Source of the DNA: Kitasatospora paranensis
GTDB taxonomy: Bacteria > Actinomycetota > Actinomycetes > Streptomycetales > Streptomycetaceae
Direction of reading: 5' to 3'
Assembly (NCBI RefSeq): GCF_039544005.1
Contig: NZ_BAABKV010000001.1
Location: forward strand, 5,394,001-5,458,000
Length of the DNA stretch: 64,000 nucleotides
Below, one piece after another: positions 26,577 through 35,756 of the stretch. Both the position numbers and the translations under genes were made by a program. The notes below the pieces were generated by a model that worked only from the letters and a program-made list of their open reading frames with translations, did no database searches and had not been told where the DNA came from. Every line of letters starts with the position of its first letter. Within the stretch, counting starts at the first letter, position 1.

Positions 26577-27869
26577 TCAGTGCCGGTCGATCTGCACGGT
26601 GCCCTTGGGCAGGGTGTAGCGGTCGACGCGGGTGTCCGCGTTGTTCGGGACGACCGCGCCGTCCTTGAACGAGTCGACGCCGAAGTCGTTGTCGTCGACC
26701 AGGTAGAGCTCGGCGGTGCCGTGCCCGGCCGGGCGCAGCGCGATGCCCTCCAGCTTGCCGTTGGGCACACCCGCCGCGGCGGCGTCGAACACCAGCCGCT
26801 TGGTGCCGACGGTCACCGAGGAGGCGTCCAGCTCCAGGGCCGGCACGGTGGCCGGGTCGTCCCACCGGGTGCCCAGCAGGTTGGTGGCCGCGCGGAAGTC
26901 CACCTCGAAGAGCCGGGTGTGCGCGGTCGGGCGCAGCGCGTCCCGCTCCTCGACGAGCAGCCGGTCGGTGCCCAGCCAGTTCACCGAGGAGGTCGACCAG
27001 CCGCCGTCGGTGGCGCTGTCCGCCTCCCGCAGGAAGGCGAACTCCCCGGTGACGGAGGGGGTGCGGTGCCCGATGTCGATCCGGAAGACCCGCTGCACCA
27101 GCGACTTCTTGGCGGCCTTGGCGTCCGGGTTGGCCAGCTGGGTCTGCTGCGCGGCGTACAGGGTCCGGCCGTCGGCCGAGATGGTGAGGCCCTCCAGGCC
27201 CTTGTTGTTCTTCTGCTTGGCCTCGATCGCGGGCAGGATCGGCAGGACCCGCGCGCCGGGCGCGCCGAACGTCGAACCGGCCGGCACCAGGACGGTGTCC
27301 AGGACGCCCTGCGCGGAGAAGTGCAGCACGCTGGAGCCGTACTCGCTGCTGACCCAGAACGAGCCGTCGGGGGCCCGCACGAGGCCCTCGCTGTCGACAC
27401 CGTACGGGTCGTTGGGGAGCGCCGCGCCGTGGACGTCCACGGGCCGCTCGGCGGTGAGCGCGGCGGGCGGCAGGCCGGTCAGGAAGCGGGTGCCGGTGAC
27501 CGGGTCGGCCTGCCCGCGCGGGACGCGCAGCGGGATCCGGCGGACGATCTCGATGCCGCCGTCGCGGGTCAGCCGGATGCGCAGGATCTGCGGGGTGTAG
27601 TCGGGCTTCAGGAAGATCTTGTCGGTGTCGGCCGGGGCGTCGGCGTTCGGGCCGCGGTCGGTGATCGTCCAGAACTCGCGGCCGGAGTCGTCGGCCGGGA
27701 CGAGGTCGCTGAAGCCGCCGAGGTTCAGGCCGCCGCCGATGGCGGCCGGGTTGCGGTAGGTCCATCCGCCGTCGTGCGTCGGGGCGGGCACGCCGGAGGC
27801 GGAGGCGGCGGTCGGGGCGAGCAGCGCCAGGACGGCGGCCGAGAGCGGGGCGATTCGGGTCAGTCGCAT
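26577..27869 (-). CDS. secreted phytase-like esterase-domain protein
   Basis: 430 residues. A Sec signal peptide (MRLTRIAPLSAAVLALLAPT, cleavage after about ASA, residue 25) precedes a domain of the esterase-like activity of phytase family. Blocks such as YRNPAAIGGGLNLGGFSDLV, EFWTITDRGPNADAP and VSSEYGSSVLHFSAQGVL resemble beta-propeller blades. Phytase-family proteins hydrolyse phosphate or carboxyl esters outside the cell; the real substrate is unknown. It stands alone on the minus strand downstream of filP. Confidence 0.82.
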   Translation of the reverse strand: MRLTRIAPLSAAVLALLAPTAASASGVPAPTHDGGWTYRNPAAIGGGLNLGGFSDLVPADDSGREFWTITDRGPNADAPADTDKIFLKPDYTPQILRIRLTRDGGIEIVRRIPLRVPRGQADPVTGTRFLTGLPPAALTAERPVDVHGAALPNDPYGVDSEGLVRAPDGSFWVSSEYGSSVLHFSAQGVLDTVLVPAGSTFGAPGARVLPILPAIEAKQKNNKGLEGLTISADGRTLYAAQQTQLANPDAKAAKKSLVQRVFRIDIGHRTPSVTGEFAFLREADSATDGGWSTSSVNWLGTDRLLVEERDALRPTAHTRLFEVDFRAATNLLGTRWDDPATVPALELDASSVTVGTKRLVFDAAAAGVPNGKLEGIALRPAGHGTAELYLVDDNDFGVDSFKDGAVVPNNADTRVDRYTLPKGTVQIDRH

Positions 27870-28051
27870 GGCTGATCAGCATCGGGCCGCCGCACCGTCC
27901 GCCGCGCGGATTCGGACTGAAGGCTGACGGGCCGTTCGGTGAACAGCCGGTCCTCGCACGCGCAGGGGCGCGGACGGCCGGTGCTGCGGAGGGCGGCCGC
28001 CCGGGCCTCCTCCTGGTGCACCTGCCACCCGCGCCCCTGGGCGCTACGGTG

Positions 28052-28979
28052 TCAGCGGGACTGCTGGGCGGGCACGCCCAGGCCGTCGTCGGACGGCAGG
28101 GTGGCCGCGGCCACGGCCGCGCCGGTCAGCGTGGCCAGCATCTCGCGGACGTTGGTCAGCTGGGCGTTGATGGAGTCGCGGCGGTTGGTGAGCGCCGCCA
28201 GCTCGCGCTCGGACTCGCTGCGGACGCGGTCGGCCTTGGCGTTGGCGTCGGCGACGATGTCCTCGGCCTGGCGCTGCGCGGTCTCCACCGTCTGGCGGGC
28301 CCGGCGCTCGGCGTCGGTGCGCAGCTTCTCCGCCTCCAGGCGGAGCTGCTCGGCGCGGTGCTCGATCTCGGCGAGGCGCTTCTCGGCCTTGGCCTGGCGG
28401 GCGGCCAGGTCGCGCTCGGACTGCTCGCGGCGCTTGGCCAGGTTGGTCTCGAACTCCAGCGCGGCCTGCGCGGCCTTGGTGCGGGTCTCCTCGAAGAGGG
28501 CGTCCGCCTCCTCGCGCTTGTTCTGCGCGTCCTTGTTGGCCTCGGCGCGCAGCTGGGCGGAGTCGCTCTTCGCCTTGTCGACGATCCGCAGACCCTCGTC
28601 CTCGGCCTTGGCCTTGCGGTCCTTGGCGTAGCTCTCGGCCTCGGTGCGGACCTGCTGAGCGGCGGCCTCGGCGAGCTCGCGGTGCTGCTCGGCGGCGCGG
28701 TGCGCCTCGTCGCGCAGGTCCTTGGCCTCCTCCTCGGCGAGACGGAGGATCTTCTCCACCCGGGCACCGAGACCGGCGTACGAGGGCTCGGCCTCGGTCA
28801 CCGCGGCCTGCGCGGTCTGGGTCTCCAGGTGCAGCTCCTCGATGCGCTTCTCCAGCGCACCGATCCGGGCCAACGCGCTGTCACGATCGGCCACCAGCTT
28901 GGTGATCCGCTCGTCGACCTGGGCGCGCTCGTACCCACGGCGCACCAGGTCGAAGCCGTGAGGAGTGACTGTCGCTCAT
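28052..28979 (-). CDS. filP: filament-forming coiled-coil protein FilP (start region uncertain)
   Basis: FilP is a rod-domain, intermediate-filament-like protein that supports hyphal stiffness and interacts with DivIVA and Scy in polar growth. The uninterrupted frame is 28052-28945 (297 residues from GTG), nearly all Glu/Ala/Arg coiled coil, ending GVPAQQSR. The conserved N-terminal GF(D/E)LVRRGY continues upstream of GTG 28945 as GFDLV in the same frame. The only plausible ATG (28979, MSDSHSS) is in another frame, with AGGAAG upstream. One extra base, or two missing, between 28953 and 28979 would explain this. The gene lies directly downstream of scy on the same strand. Confidence 0.86.
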
Positions 28980-29048
28980 GGGGTTCTGGGCTTCCTGTCG
29001 TCAAACCGCTGAGATGGTTGAGGGAATCCTGACACGTTACCGGAGTGT

Positions 29049-29067
29049 CATCGGCGAAATGCCGATG
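29049..29067 (-). other. hairpin in the scy-filP gap
   Basis: CATCGGC-gaaat-GCCGATG, a perfect 7-bp stem, lies just after the scy stop. It may be a weak terminator or an mRNA end-protecting element before filP. Confidence 0.4.
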
Positions 29068-29086
29068 GAGCGCGGACAATGTCCGC

Positions 29087-32000
29087 TCAATCGGGTGGCG
29101 CGTTTCCGGGACGATTGCCTCCCGAACGCTGGGCGCCCACTCCGGCTCCTGCCTTGGACGCCCCGTCCTTCTTGGTGTTTCCCCCGTTGGCCTGCTGCAC
29201 CGGTGACGGTGCCTCGAAGGCCTCCAGCGCGGACAGCACGTCCTGGACCCTGGAAATCTCGGTGTTGATGTCCTTGCGGCGCCGGACGAGCTCGTCCAGC
29301 TCGCGTCGGCCCTCGTCGGTCAGGCGCTGCGCCTCGGCCCGGGCCTCGCCGAGCAGGCGCTCGGCCTCCTCCTCGGCCAGCCGCAGCTGCTCGGCGGCGG
29401 ACTCGTCGGCCCGCTGCAGGCGCTTCTCCACCGCGGTGGCGGCCTCCTCGACCTGCCGGCCGGCCTCCTCCTCGGCGTCCTTGAGCTTGGCCTCGGCCTT
29501 GACGATGAGCTTCTCGGCGCGGTCGGTGGAGTCGGCGAGCTTCTGCTCGGCGCCCTTCAGCAGGCCCTCGGCCTTGCGGACGGCGGAGATGCGGACCTTG
29601 CTCGCCTCCGCGGACGCCTCCGAGGTGAGCTCGGCGGCCCGCTCCTCGGCGGCGGCGACCAGCTTGGCGGCCCGCTCCTCGGCCTCGGCGACGGCGGCCA
29701 CCGCCTGCTCCTCGGCCTCGGTGAGCTGCTCCTGCGCGGCGGTGACCAGGGTGTCGACCCGCTCGCCGGCCGACTTCATGGCCTGGGCGTTCTCCTTGCG
29801 GGCCCGCTCGTGCAGCGCCTCGATCTCGGCGTCGGTGCGCTCGCGCAGTTCCTCGGCGCGCTCGCGGACGGCGGTGGCGTCCCGGCGGGCCTCGGAGAGC
29901 ATGGCGTCCGCGTCGGAGCGGGCCCTCTCCACCTCGGCCTGGCCGGCGGCCTCGCCGGCGGCGACCAGCCGCTCGGACTCCTTGCGGGCGGCCGCCACCA
30001 TCGCGTCGGCCTGCTCCTCGGCGGCCGCGGTAGTGGCCAGCGCCGTGGTCTGCGCGTCGTCGGCGAGCTGCTCCGCGTCGGCGAAGGCGCGCTCCAGGAC
30101 GGTGGTCGCCTGCTCGCGGGTGGACCGGTCGAACTGCTCGGCGGCCTCGCGGGTCTCCCGGTCGAAGGCGTCGGCCCGGCTGCGGGCGTCGGCGTCGTAG
30201 TCGTCCGCGAGCGAGCGGGTCGCCAGCGCGTACTCCTCGGCCTCGGCCCGCAGCGCGGCGGTGAACTCCTCGGACTCCGCGAGGGCGGCCGCGGCCTGCT
30301 CCTGGGCCTCGGCGAGGGCCCGGCGGGCCTGCTCCTCGGCGTCGGCGAGCACCCGGCGGGCCTGCTCCTGGGCCTCGGCCCGCTGCTGCTCGGCGAAGTC
30401 CGCGGCCTTCCGGCGGATGCCCTCGGCCTCCTCCCGCAGCGCGGCGCTCTCGCGCTCGGCCGCGGCCCGCAGGCCGGCGATCTGCTGCGAGGCGGACTCG
30501 TGCAGCCCGGCGACCGACTGCCGGGTGGCCGCAGCCTCGTCCTCGGCTTCGGCGGTGAGCGCCGCGGCCTGCTCGCGGGCGGTGGAGAGGGCGTCCGCGG
30601 CCTCGGTGCGGGCCTGCTCCAGGGTCTCGGCGGCCTCGGTGCGGGCGGCCTCGCGGTCGGCGGTGGCCTCGGCGGTGAGCGCCGCGGCCTGCTCGCGGGC
30701 GGTGGAGAGGGCGTCCGCGGCCTCGGTGCGGGCCTGCTCCAGGGTCTCGGCGGCCTCGGTGCGGGCGGCCTCGCGGTCGGCGGTGGCCTCGGCGGTGAGC
30801 GCCGCGGCCTGCTCGCGGGCCGCGGACAGCGCGTCGGCGGCCTCGGTGCGCAGGCGCTCGGCGTCGGACCCGGCCGCCTCCATGGCGGCCGCGGTCTCGG
30901 CCGCGGTGCGCACGGTGAGCTCGGCGGCCTCGCGCTCGGCGCTCTCGCGCGCGGCGCGGGCGGCGGCGAGCTGCTCCCTGGTCTCGGTCTGCTCCCGCTC
31001 CAGGTCTGCGGCGGCGGCCTCGCGTTCCCGGCGGGCCTCCTCGCGCAGTGCGGCGGCCTCGGCCTCGGCCTCGGCGCGCTCCGTACGGGCCCAGTCCTCG
31101 GTCTCGGCGCGCAGCGTGTCGGCGGCCGTCCTGGCCTGCTCGCGGGCCGCGTCGGCATCCCGGGCAGCGGCGGCGCCCAGCTGCTCCGCGGCCGCGGCGG
31201 CGTCGGCGGTGAGCTTCTCCGCAGCGGCCGCGGCCTGCGCGGCGAGGGCGTCGGCCGCCTCTGCGGCCGCGGTGCGCACGGCCTCGGCGTCGGTGTCGGC
31301 CTCCGCCCGGACCTGCTGGGCCTGCTCGGCGGCCGTACGGCGCAGTTCGGCGGTCTCGCGCTCGGCTGCGGCCCGGTTGTCGGCGGCGGCCGCACGGGCG
31401 GCGGCCAGCGACTCGCCGCGCTCGCGCTCGGCGGCGGCGATGAGCTTCTCGGCCTCGGTCCTGGCCCGGGCGAGGGTCTGCTCGGCGCGGCCCTGGGTGG
31501 CCAGCGCCTGCTCTTTGGCCTCGGCGCGCACCCGCTCGGTCTCGGTGGTGGCGCCGGCCCGCAGGTCGTCGGCGTCGGCCTTGGCGCGGGTGAGCAGCTC
31601 CTCGGCGCTGCGCGCGGACTCCTCGATCTGGACGACGGCCTGCCGGCGGGCGTCGCCGCGGACCCGGTCGGCCTCGGCTGCGGCCTGGGCGCGCAGCTCC
31701 TCGGCCTCGGCGCGGAGCCGGGCGGCGTCCTCGTGCATCCGCTCCATCTGCTCGCGGATGGAGGCGGCGTCGTCGAGGGCGGCGTTCTGCGCCTCCTCGA
31801 CGGAGGCCATGGCCTCGGCGCGCAGCCGGTCCGCCTCGGTGGCGGCCTCCGTGCGCAGCCGGTCGGCCTCGGTGGCGGCCTCCTCGCGGGTGGTGGTGGC
31901 GTCGCGGCCGGCCCGGGCGAGCACCTCCTCGGCCTGCTTGGCGGCCTTGGCGAGGTGGACGGCGGCGTCCTTGGCACCGTTGGCGCGTCCGCGCTCCTCG

Positions 32001-33355
32001 GCCTCGGCCCGAAGCGCCTGCGCGGCGGCCTCGGCCTCACCGCGCAGCGCGGCGAGCTCGCCCTCGGCCTCGGCGCGCAGGTCGGCGATGGCGGCCTCGG
32101 CCTCGGCCCGCAGCTGGGCGGCGACGGACTGGGCGGAGCCGCGCAGCCGCTCGCCCTCCTCGGCGGCGGCGGCCTTCGCGGCGTCGGCCTCGGCCTTGGC
32201 GGTGGCGGCGGAGGCCTTGATCAGGTCGGCCTCGCGGGTGGCGGCGGCCACCATCTTGGCGATCTCGGCCTTGGCGGTCAGCGAGCGCTGCTCGCTGGCG
32301 GCCTCGCCGTCGGCGACCCGGCGGGAGGCGGCGACGGCGGCGTCGGCCTGGAGGCGCTCGGCGGCGTCGCGGGCGGCGGCGAGCTGGTCGGCGGCCTCCT
32401 GGCGGGCGCGCTCGGCCTCGGCGATGGCCTCGGCACGGAGCCTTTCTATCTCGGCCTGGGCCCGGGCGAGGGCGGCCTCGGCGCGGTCCTGGTCCTCCAG
32501 GGCGCGCCGCTTGAGCTCGGTGATCTCGGCCTGCGCGAGGGCGAGCCGCTGGTCGGCGGCGGCGTGCGCCTCGGCGAGCTGGTGCTGGGCCTCGCTGGCG
32601 GCGGTGCCGCGCATTTCCTCGGCCTGGGCGCTGGCCTGCTGGGCCTGCTCGGAGGCGGCGCGCAGCAGGCGTTCGGCGTCGGTCTGGGCGCGCTGGAGGG
32701 CGGCTTCGGCAGCGGCCTGGGCCTCGCCGCGGGCGGCGTCGACGTCGGCGGCGGTCTGGGCGCGGGCCTGGTCGGCGAGGGCGGCGGCCTCGGCGCGCGC
32801 GGCGGCGACCATCCGCTCGGCCTCGGCGCGGGCCTCGACCAGCATGCGCTGGGCCTCGTGCTCGGTGCCGGCCCGGGTCTGCTCGGCCCAGGAGACATTC
32901 TCGTTGACGTGGCGCTCGGCGGAGCGGCGGAACTCGGTGAGTTCGTCCTCCAGCTGCCGCCGGCGGGCCGCGAACTCGGCTTCGAGGCGGGCGGTGCGCT
33001 CGGCGGCCTCGGCCAGCATCCGCTGGGTGGCGGCCTGCGACTCGCGGAGCTGGCGCTCGGCGTCCGCGCGGAGCTGCTCGGCCTGCATCTCCGCGTTGCG
33101 CAGGAGCTGCTCGGCCTGCCCGGAGACGGAATCGAAGGCACGCGGCTGGGCGAGCTGCCGACGGGCCTCGTGCAGCTTGGCCCTGAGCACCTCCACCTGG
33201 TAGGCGAGGTCCTCGGCATGCTCGGCGGTCTTGTCACGCTCCTTGCGAGTCCGATCCATCTCGGCCTCGAACTGGGAGAGGTGATCCTCAACCTCGTAGC
33301 GGTCGTAGCCCCGCACTCCGCGGTCCCATCCATCTCCTGGTCGCGTCCTCGACAC
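29087..33355 (-). CDS. scy: polarisome coiled-coil scaffold Scy
   Basis: Scy organises the tip growth centre in Streptomyces hyphae with DivIVA and FilP. The protein is about 1422 residues, almost entirely Ala/Glu/Arg coiled coil, with a short N-terminal globular part (VRGYDRYEVEDHLSQFEAEM) and a C-terminal segment rich in ELVRRRKDINTEISRVQ (DivIVA-like). The first start is GTG 33355; GTG 33316, giving VRGYDRYEVE, is an alternative closer to the S. coelicolor start as I recall it. It carries an exact 40-residue internal duplication (see repeat). No repair of frame was needed over 4.2 kb. Confidence 0.92.
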   Translation of the reverse strand: MSRTRPGDGWDRGVRGYDRYEVEDHLSQFEAEMDRTRKERDKTAEHAEDLAYQVEVLRAKLHEARRQLAQPRAFDSVSGQAEQLLRNAEMQAEQLRADAERQLRESQAATQRMLAEAAERTARLEAEFAARRRQLEDELTEFRRSAERHVNENVSWAEQTRAGTEHEAQRMLVEARAEAERMVAAARAEAAALADQARAQTAADVDAARGEAQAAAEAALQRAQTDAERLLRAASEQAQQASAQAEEMRGTAASEAQHQLAEAHAAADQRLALAQAEITELKRRALEDQDRAEAALARAQAEIERLRAEAIAEAERARQEAADQLAAARDAAERLQADAAVAASRRVADGEAASEQRSLTAKAEIAKMVAAATREADLIKASAATAKAEADAAKAAAAEEGERLRGSAQSVAAQLRAEAEAAIADLRAEAEGELAALRGEAEAAAQALRAEAEERGRANGAKDAAVHLAKAAKQAEEVLARAGRDATTTREEAATEADRLRTEAATEADRLRAEAMASVEEAQNAALDDAASIREQMERMHEDAARLRAEAEELRAQAAAEADRVRGDARRQAVVQIEESARSAEELLTRAKADADDLRAGATTETERVRAEAKEQALATQGRAEQTLARARTEAEKLIAAAERERGESLAAARAAAADNRAAAERETAELRRTAAEQAQQVRAEADTDAEAVRTAAAEAADALAAQAAAAAEKLTADAAAAAEQLGAAAARDADAAREQARTAADTLRAETEDWARTERAEAEAEAAALREEARREREAAAADLEREQTETREQLAAARAARESAEREAAELTVRTAAETAAAMEAAGSDAERLRTEAADALSAAREQAAALTAEATADREAARTEAAETLEQARTEAADALSTAREQAAALTAEATADREAARTEAAETLEQARTEAADALSTAREQAAALTAEAEDEAAATRQSVAGLHESASQQIAGLRAAAERESAALREEAEGIRRKAADFAEQQRAEAQEQARRVLADAEEQARRALAEAQEQAAAALAESEEFTAALRAEAEEYALATRSLADDYDADARSRADAFDRETREAAEQFDRSTREQATTVLERAFADAEQLADDAQTTALATTAAAEEQADAMVAAARKESERLVAAGEAAGQAEVERARSDADAMLSEARRDATAVRERAEELRERTDAEIEALHERARKENAQAMKSAGERVDTLVTAAQEQLTEAEEQAVAAVAEAEERAAKLVAAAEERAAELTSEASAEASKVRISAVRKAEGLLKGAEQKLADSTDRAEKLIVKAEAKLKDAEEEAGRQVEEAATAVEKRLQRADESAAEQLRLAEEEAERLLGEARAEAQRLTDEGRRELDELVRRRKDINTEISRVQDVLSALEAFEAPSPVQQANGGNTKKDGASKAGAGVGAQRSGGNRPGNAPPD
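30549..30820 (-). repeat. perfect 120-bp tandem repeat inside scy
   Basis: Units at 30549-30668 and 30669-30788 are identical base for base, and a third copy stays identical to 30820 before diverging. Each encodes 40 residues (AREQAAALTAEATADREA plus ARTEAAETLEQARTEAADAL and two more). Because 120 is a multiple of 3 the frame is kept. Identity at all codon positions shows a recent duplication. Confidence 0.92.
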
Positions 33356-33783
33356 GGCCGTGCCGGCGCCCCTCTCCCTGTCCTGGGGGCCGGACCGACT
33401 GGTCCTTGCAGCCGCGGCACCTCCCGCGGTCGGAGTCCGCCGGCCGGTGGTGCGCGGCGGTGCCGCGTTCCCCCGTCCGGGTGGACTCCTGGGCGAACTC
33501 TTGCCTAGTGGAGAATGGTGACAGATCCGAACTGCGACTGTTCAGCCGTGCCCGCTCAGTGGGACTCCCCTGCGGCCGGACCGGTCGGGTCGTCCCGTCC
33601 GGTCCTGCCTTCGGCCGTGCCCACCGGCCCGGCCGAACCGGAGCGCTGGCGCACCTGGGCATTGTAGTGTGCGCGGCTTGCAGGGGAATGGCCACGTGGA
33701 GGTTTTCCGAGGTTACCGGCGGGTCGCGGAGGGGACCGTTGCGGTACGGACCCCTCCGTTTGCCGTCCGGGAGCGCCCTCGGG
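33356..33783. other. noncoding region between the epimerase gene end and the scy start
   Basis: 428 bases holding the scy promoter region. It contains locally A/T-richer patches (e.g. gtggagaatggtgacag near 33510 and gcattgtagtgtgcgc near 33660), but no supported gene or strong palindrome. Confidence 0.35.
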
Positions 33784-34215
33784 TCAGTGCTCGCCGCCGG
33801 CCGAGGTGACCAGTTCGGTCAGCACGCCGCCGCAGTCCTTGGGGTGCAGGAAGGTGATCCGGGAGCCCATCGAGCCCGTCCGCGGCTCGTCGTAGAGCAC
33901 CCGGACGCCCTTGCCGCGGATGTCCGCCGCGTCGGCGTCCACGTCGGCGGTGCCGAAGGCGATGTGGTGCACGCCCTCGCCGTTCTTGGCGAGCCACTTG
34001 GCGACGGTGGAGTCCTCGCGGGTGGGCTCCAGCAGCTGCAGGTAGGAGGCGCCGCCGTCACCGGTGTCGTTGATCTTGAGCATGGCCTCGCGGACGCCCT
34101 GCTCCTCGTTGACCTCGCTGTGGAAGACCTCGAAGCCGTAGGTCGCGCGGTAGAACTCGACCGTCCGGTCGAGGTCGAAACAGGCGATGCCGATGTGGTC
34201 GATGCGGGTCAGCAC
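33784..34215 (-). CDS. mce: methylmalonyl-CoA epimerase
   Basis: Interconverts (2R)- and (2S)-methylmalonyl-CoA; VOC-fold metalloenzyme of 143 residues. The metal ligands lie in LTRIDHIGIA (His), GVHHIAF (His) and GVLTELV (Glu). The start is GTG 34215 with GGAGG at proper spacing, giving VLTRIDHIG; the longer open frame up to 34269 has no such signal. It is divergent from the thiolase gene and close to meaB, linking it to the propionyl-CoA/methylmalonyl-CoA route. Confidence 0.92.
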   Translation of the reverse strand: MLTRIDHIGIACFDLDRTVEFYRATYGFEVFHSEVNEEQGVREAMLKINDTGDGGASYLQLLEPTREDSTVAKWLAKNGEGVHHIAFGTADVDADAADIRGKGVRVLYDEPRTGSMGSRITFLHPKDCGGVLTELVTSAGGEH

Positions 34216-34489
34216 GGCGGGGCCTCCAAGGGCTGGCTGAGGACGAGGGTGGCCACCAGTGCAGCGCATCCGGTCCGGCGCCCGCCACCGCGCGGCGTGC
34301 GAGCCTGCTCACACCGCGCGCCGGGGCGCGCGGCGGGCGAACTTTCACCCGGCGCGCCCTGACACGGTGTTGACTGGGGGTGACAGTGCCGCTGATCACA
34401 CCGTCGCGGCGGTGACGCACGGGTTACGGGTCAGTACATTGAGCCGCATCCCCACACCCTCATGCCTGACGCGCGAAGGGGCTCGTCTC
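34216..34489. promoter_or_regulatory. divergent promoter region between the epimerase and thiolase genes
   Basis: 274 bases without a gene. TTGACT at 34371-34376 and TACATT at about 34435-34440 are promoter-like hexamers reading toward the thiolase, but they are not paired at a standard distance, so the exact promoter cannot be fixed. Confidence 0.35.
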
Positions 34490-35680
34490 ATGACTACTTC
34501 TGTGATCGTCGCGGGTGCTCGCACCCCGATGGGCCGCCTGCTCGGTTCGCTCAAGGGCTTCTCCGGTGCCGACCTCGGCGGTGTCGCCATCAAGGCGGCG
34601 CTCGAGCGGGCGGGCATCACCGGCGACCAGGTCCAGTACGTGATCATGGGCCAGGTGCTGCAGGCCGGTGCCGGTCAGATCCCGGCCCGCCAGGCCGCCG
34701 TCAAGGCCGGCATCCCGATGAACGTCCCGGCGCTGACCATCAACAAGGTCTGTCTCTCCGGGCTGGACGCGATCGCCCTCGCCGACCAGCTGATCCGCGC
34801 CGGCGAGTTCGACGTCGTGGTGGCCGGCGGCCAGGAGTCCATGACCAACGCCCCGCACCTGCTGCCGAAGTCCCGCGAGGGCTTCAAGTACGGCGCGATC
34901 GAGATGCTCGACGCGATGGCCCACGACGGCCTCACCGACGCGTACGAGAACATCCCGATGGGCGAGTCCACCGAGAAGCACAACACCCGCCTGGGCATCG
35001 GCCGCGACGTGCAGGACGCGATCGCCGCCGCCTCGCACCAGCGGGCCGCCGCAGCGCAGAAGAACGGCCTGTTCGACGCCGAGATCGTGCCGGTGGAGAT
35101 CCCGCAGCGCAAGGGCGACCCGGTGCTGTTCAGCCAGGACGAGGGCATCCGCGGCGAGACCACGGTCGACACCCTGGCCAAGCTCCGCCCGGCCTTCACC
35201 CGTGACGGCACCATCACGGCCGGCTCCGCCTCGCAGATCTCCGACGGCGCCGCCGCGGTGGTCGTGATGAGCAGGGCGAAGGCCGAGGAGCTGGGCCTGA
35301 GCTGGATCGCCGAGATCGGCGCCCACGGCAACGTGGCCGGCCCGGACAACTCGCTCCAGTCGCAGCCGTCCAACGCGATCGCCCACGCGCTCGCCAAGGA
35401 GGGCCTGACCGTCGCGGACCTCGACCTGATCGAGATCAACGAGGCGTTCGCGGCCGTCGCGCACCAGTCGATGAAGGACCTCGGCGTCACCGACGAGAAG
35501 GTCAACGTCAACGGCGGCGCCATCGCCCTCGGTCACCCGATCGGGATGTCCGGCGCCCGTCTGGTGCTGCACCTGGCCCTGGAGCTCCAGCGCCGCGGCG
35601 GCGGCACCGGCGCGGCCGCGCTGTGCGGCGGCGGCGGCCAGGGCGACGCCCTGATCATCAAGGTCCCGGCCCAGGGCTGA
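34490..35680 (+). CDS. acetyl-CoA C-acetyltransferase (thiolase)
   Basis: Condenses two acetyl-CoA to acetoacetyl-CoA or cleaves 3-ketoacyl-CoA. It has 396 residues. The nucleophilic Cys88 is in INKVCLSG, the His/Asn region in INEAFAAV and GHPIGMSGARL, and the second catalytic Cys in ALCGGGGQGDAL. The ATG 34490 (MTTSVIVAGARTP) is the conserved N-terminus. It probably works with the dehydrogenase at 15853 in the acetoacetyl-CoA / ethylmalonyl-CoA route. Confidence 0.94.
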   Translation: MTTSVIVAGARTPMGRLLGSLKGFSGADLGGVAIKAALERAGITGDQVQYVIMGQVLQAGAGQIPARQAAVKAGIPMNVPALTINKVCLSGLDAIALADQLIRAGEFDVVVAGGQESMTNAPHLLPKSREGFKYGAIEMLDAMAHDGLTDAYENIPMGESTEKHNTRLGIGRDVQDAIAAASHQRAAAAQKNGLFDAEIVPVEIPQRKGDPVLFSQDEGIRGETTVDTLAKLRPAFTRDGTITAGSASQISDGAAAVVVMSRAKAEELGLSWIAEIGAHGNVAGPDNSLQSQPSNAIAHALAKEGLTVADLDLIEINEAFAAVAHQSMKDLGVTDEKVNVNGGAIALGHPIGMSGARLVLHLALELQRRGGGTGAAALCGGGGQGDALIIKVPAQG

Positions 35681-35703
35681 CACCCGGCACACGCACTACC
35701 GTA

Positions 35704-35730
35704 GGGGCGCGCACGCCATGTGCGCGCCCC
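35704..35730 (+). terminator. hairpin between thiolase and meaB
   Basis: GGGGCGCGCAC-gccat-GTGCGCGCCCC is a perfect 11-bp stem with a five-base loop, 23 bases after the thiolase stop and 27 before meaB. It probably reduces read-through, so meaB may have its own promoter or be expressed less. It also covers the in-frame ATG 35718, which argues against that start. Confidence 0.65.
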
Positions 35731-35756
35731 TGTCGGGGATCGAGGAGCACACACTC

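Noticed and set aside
30549..30820. CRISPR-like repeat array
   Set aside because: The repeats are contiguous 120-bp coding units with no spacers, inside scy, and no cas gene is near.
29810..33508. Very long open frames on the + strand opposite scy (29810-33508 and 30261-33203)
   Set aside because: They arise from codon bias of a Glu/Ala/Arg coiled-coil gene in G+C-rich DNA. Their translations are low-complexity Gly/Leu or Ser/Ala strings with no family motif, and scy itself is well supported.
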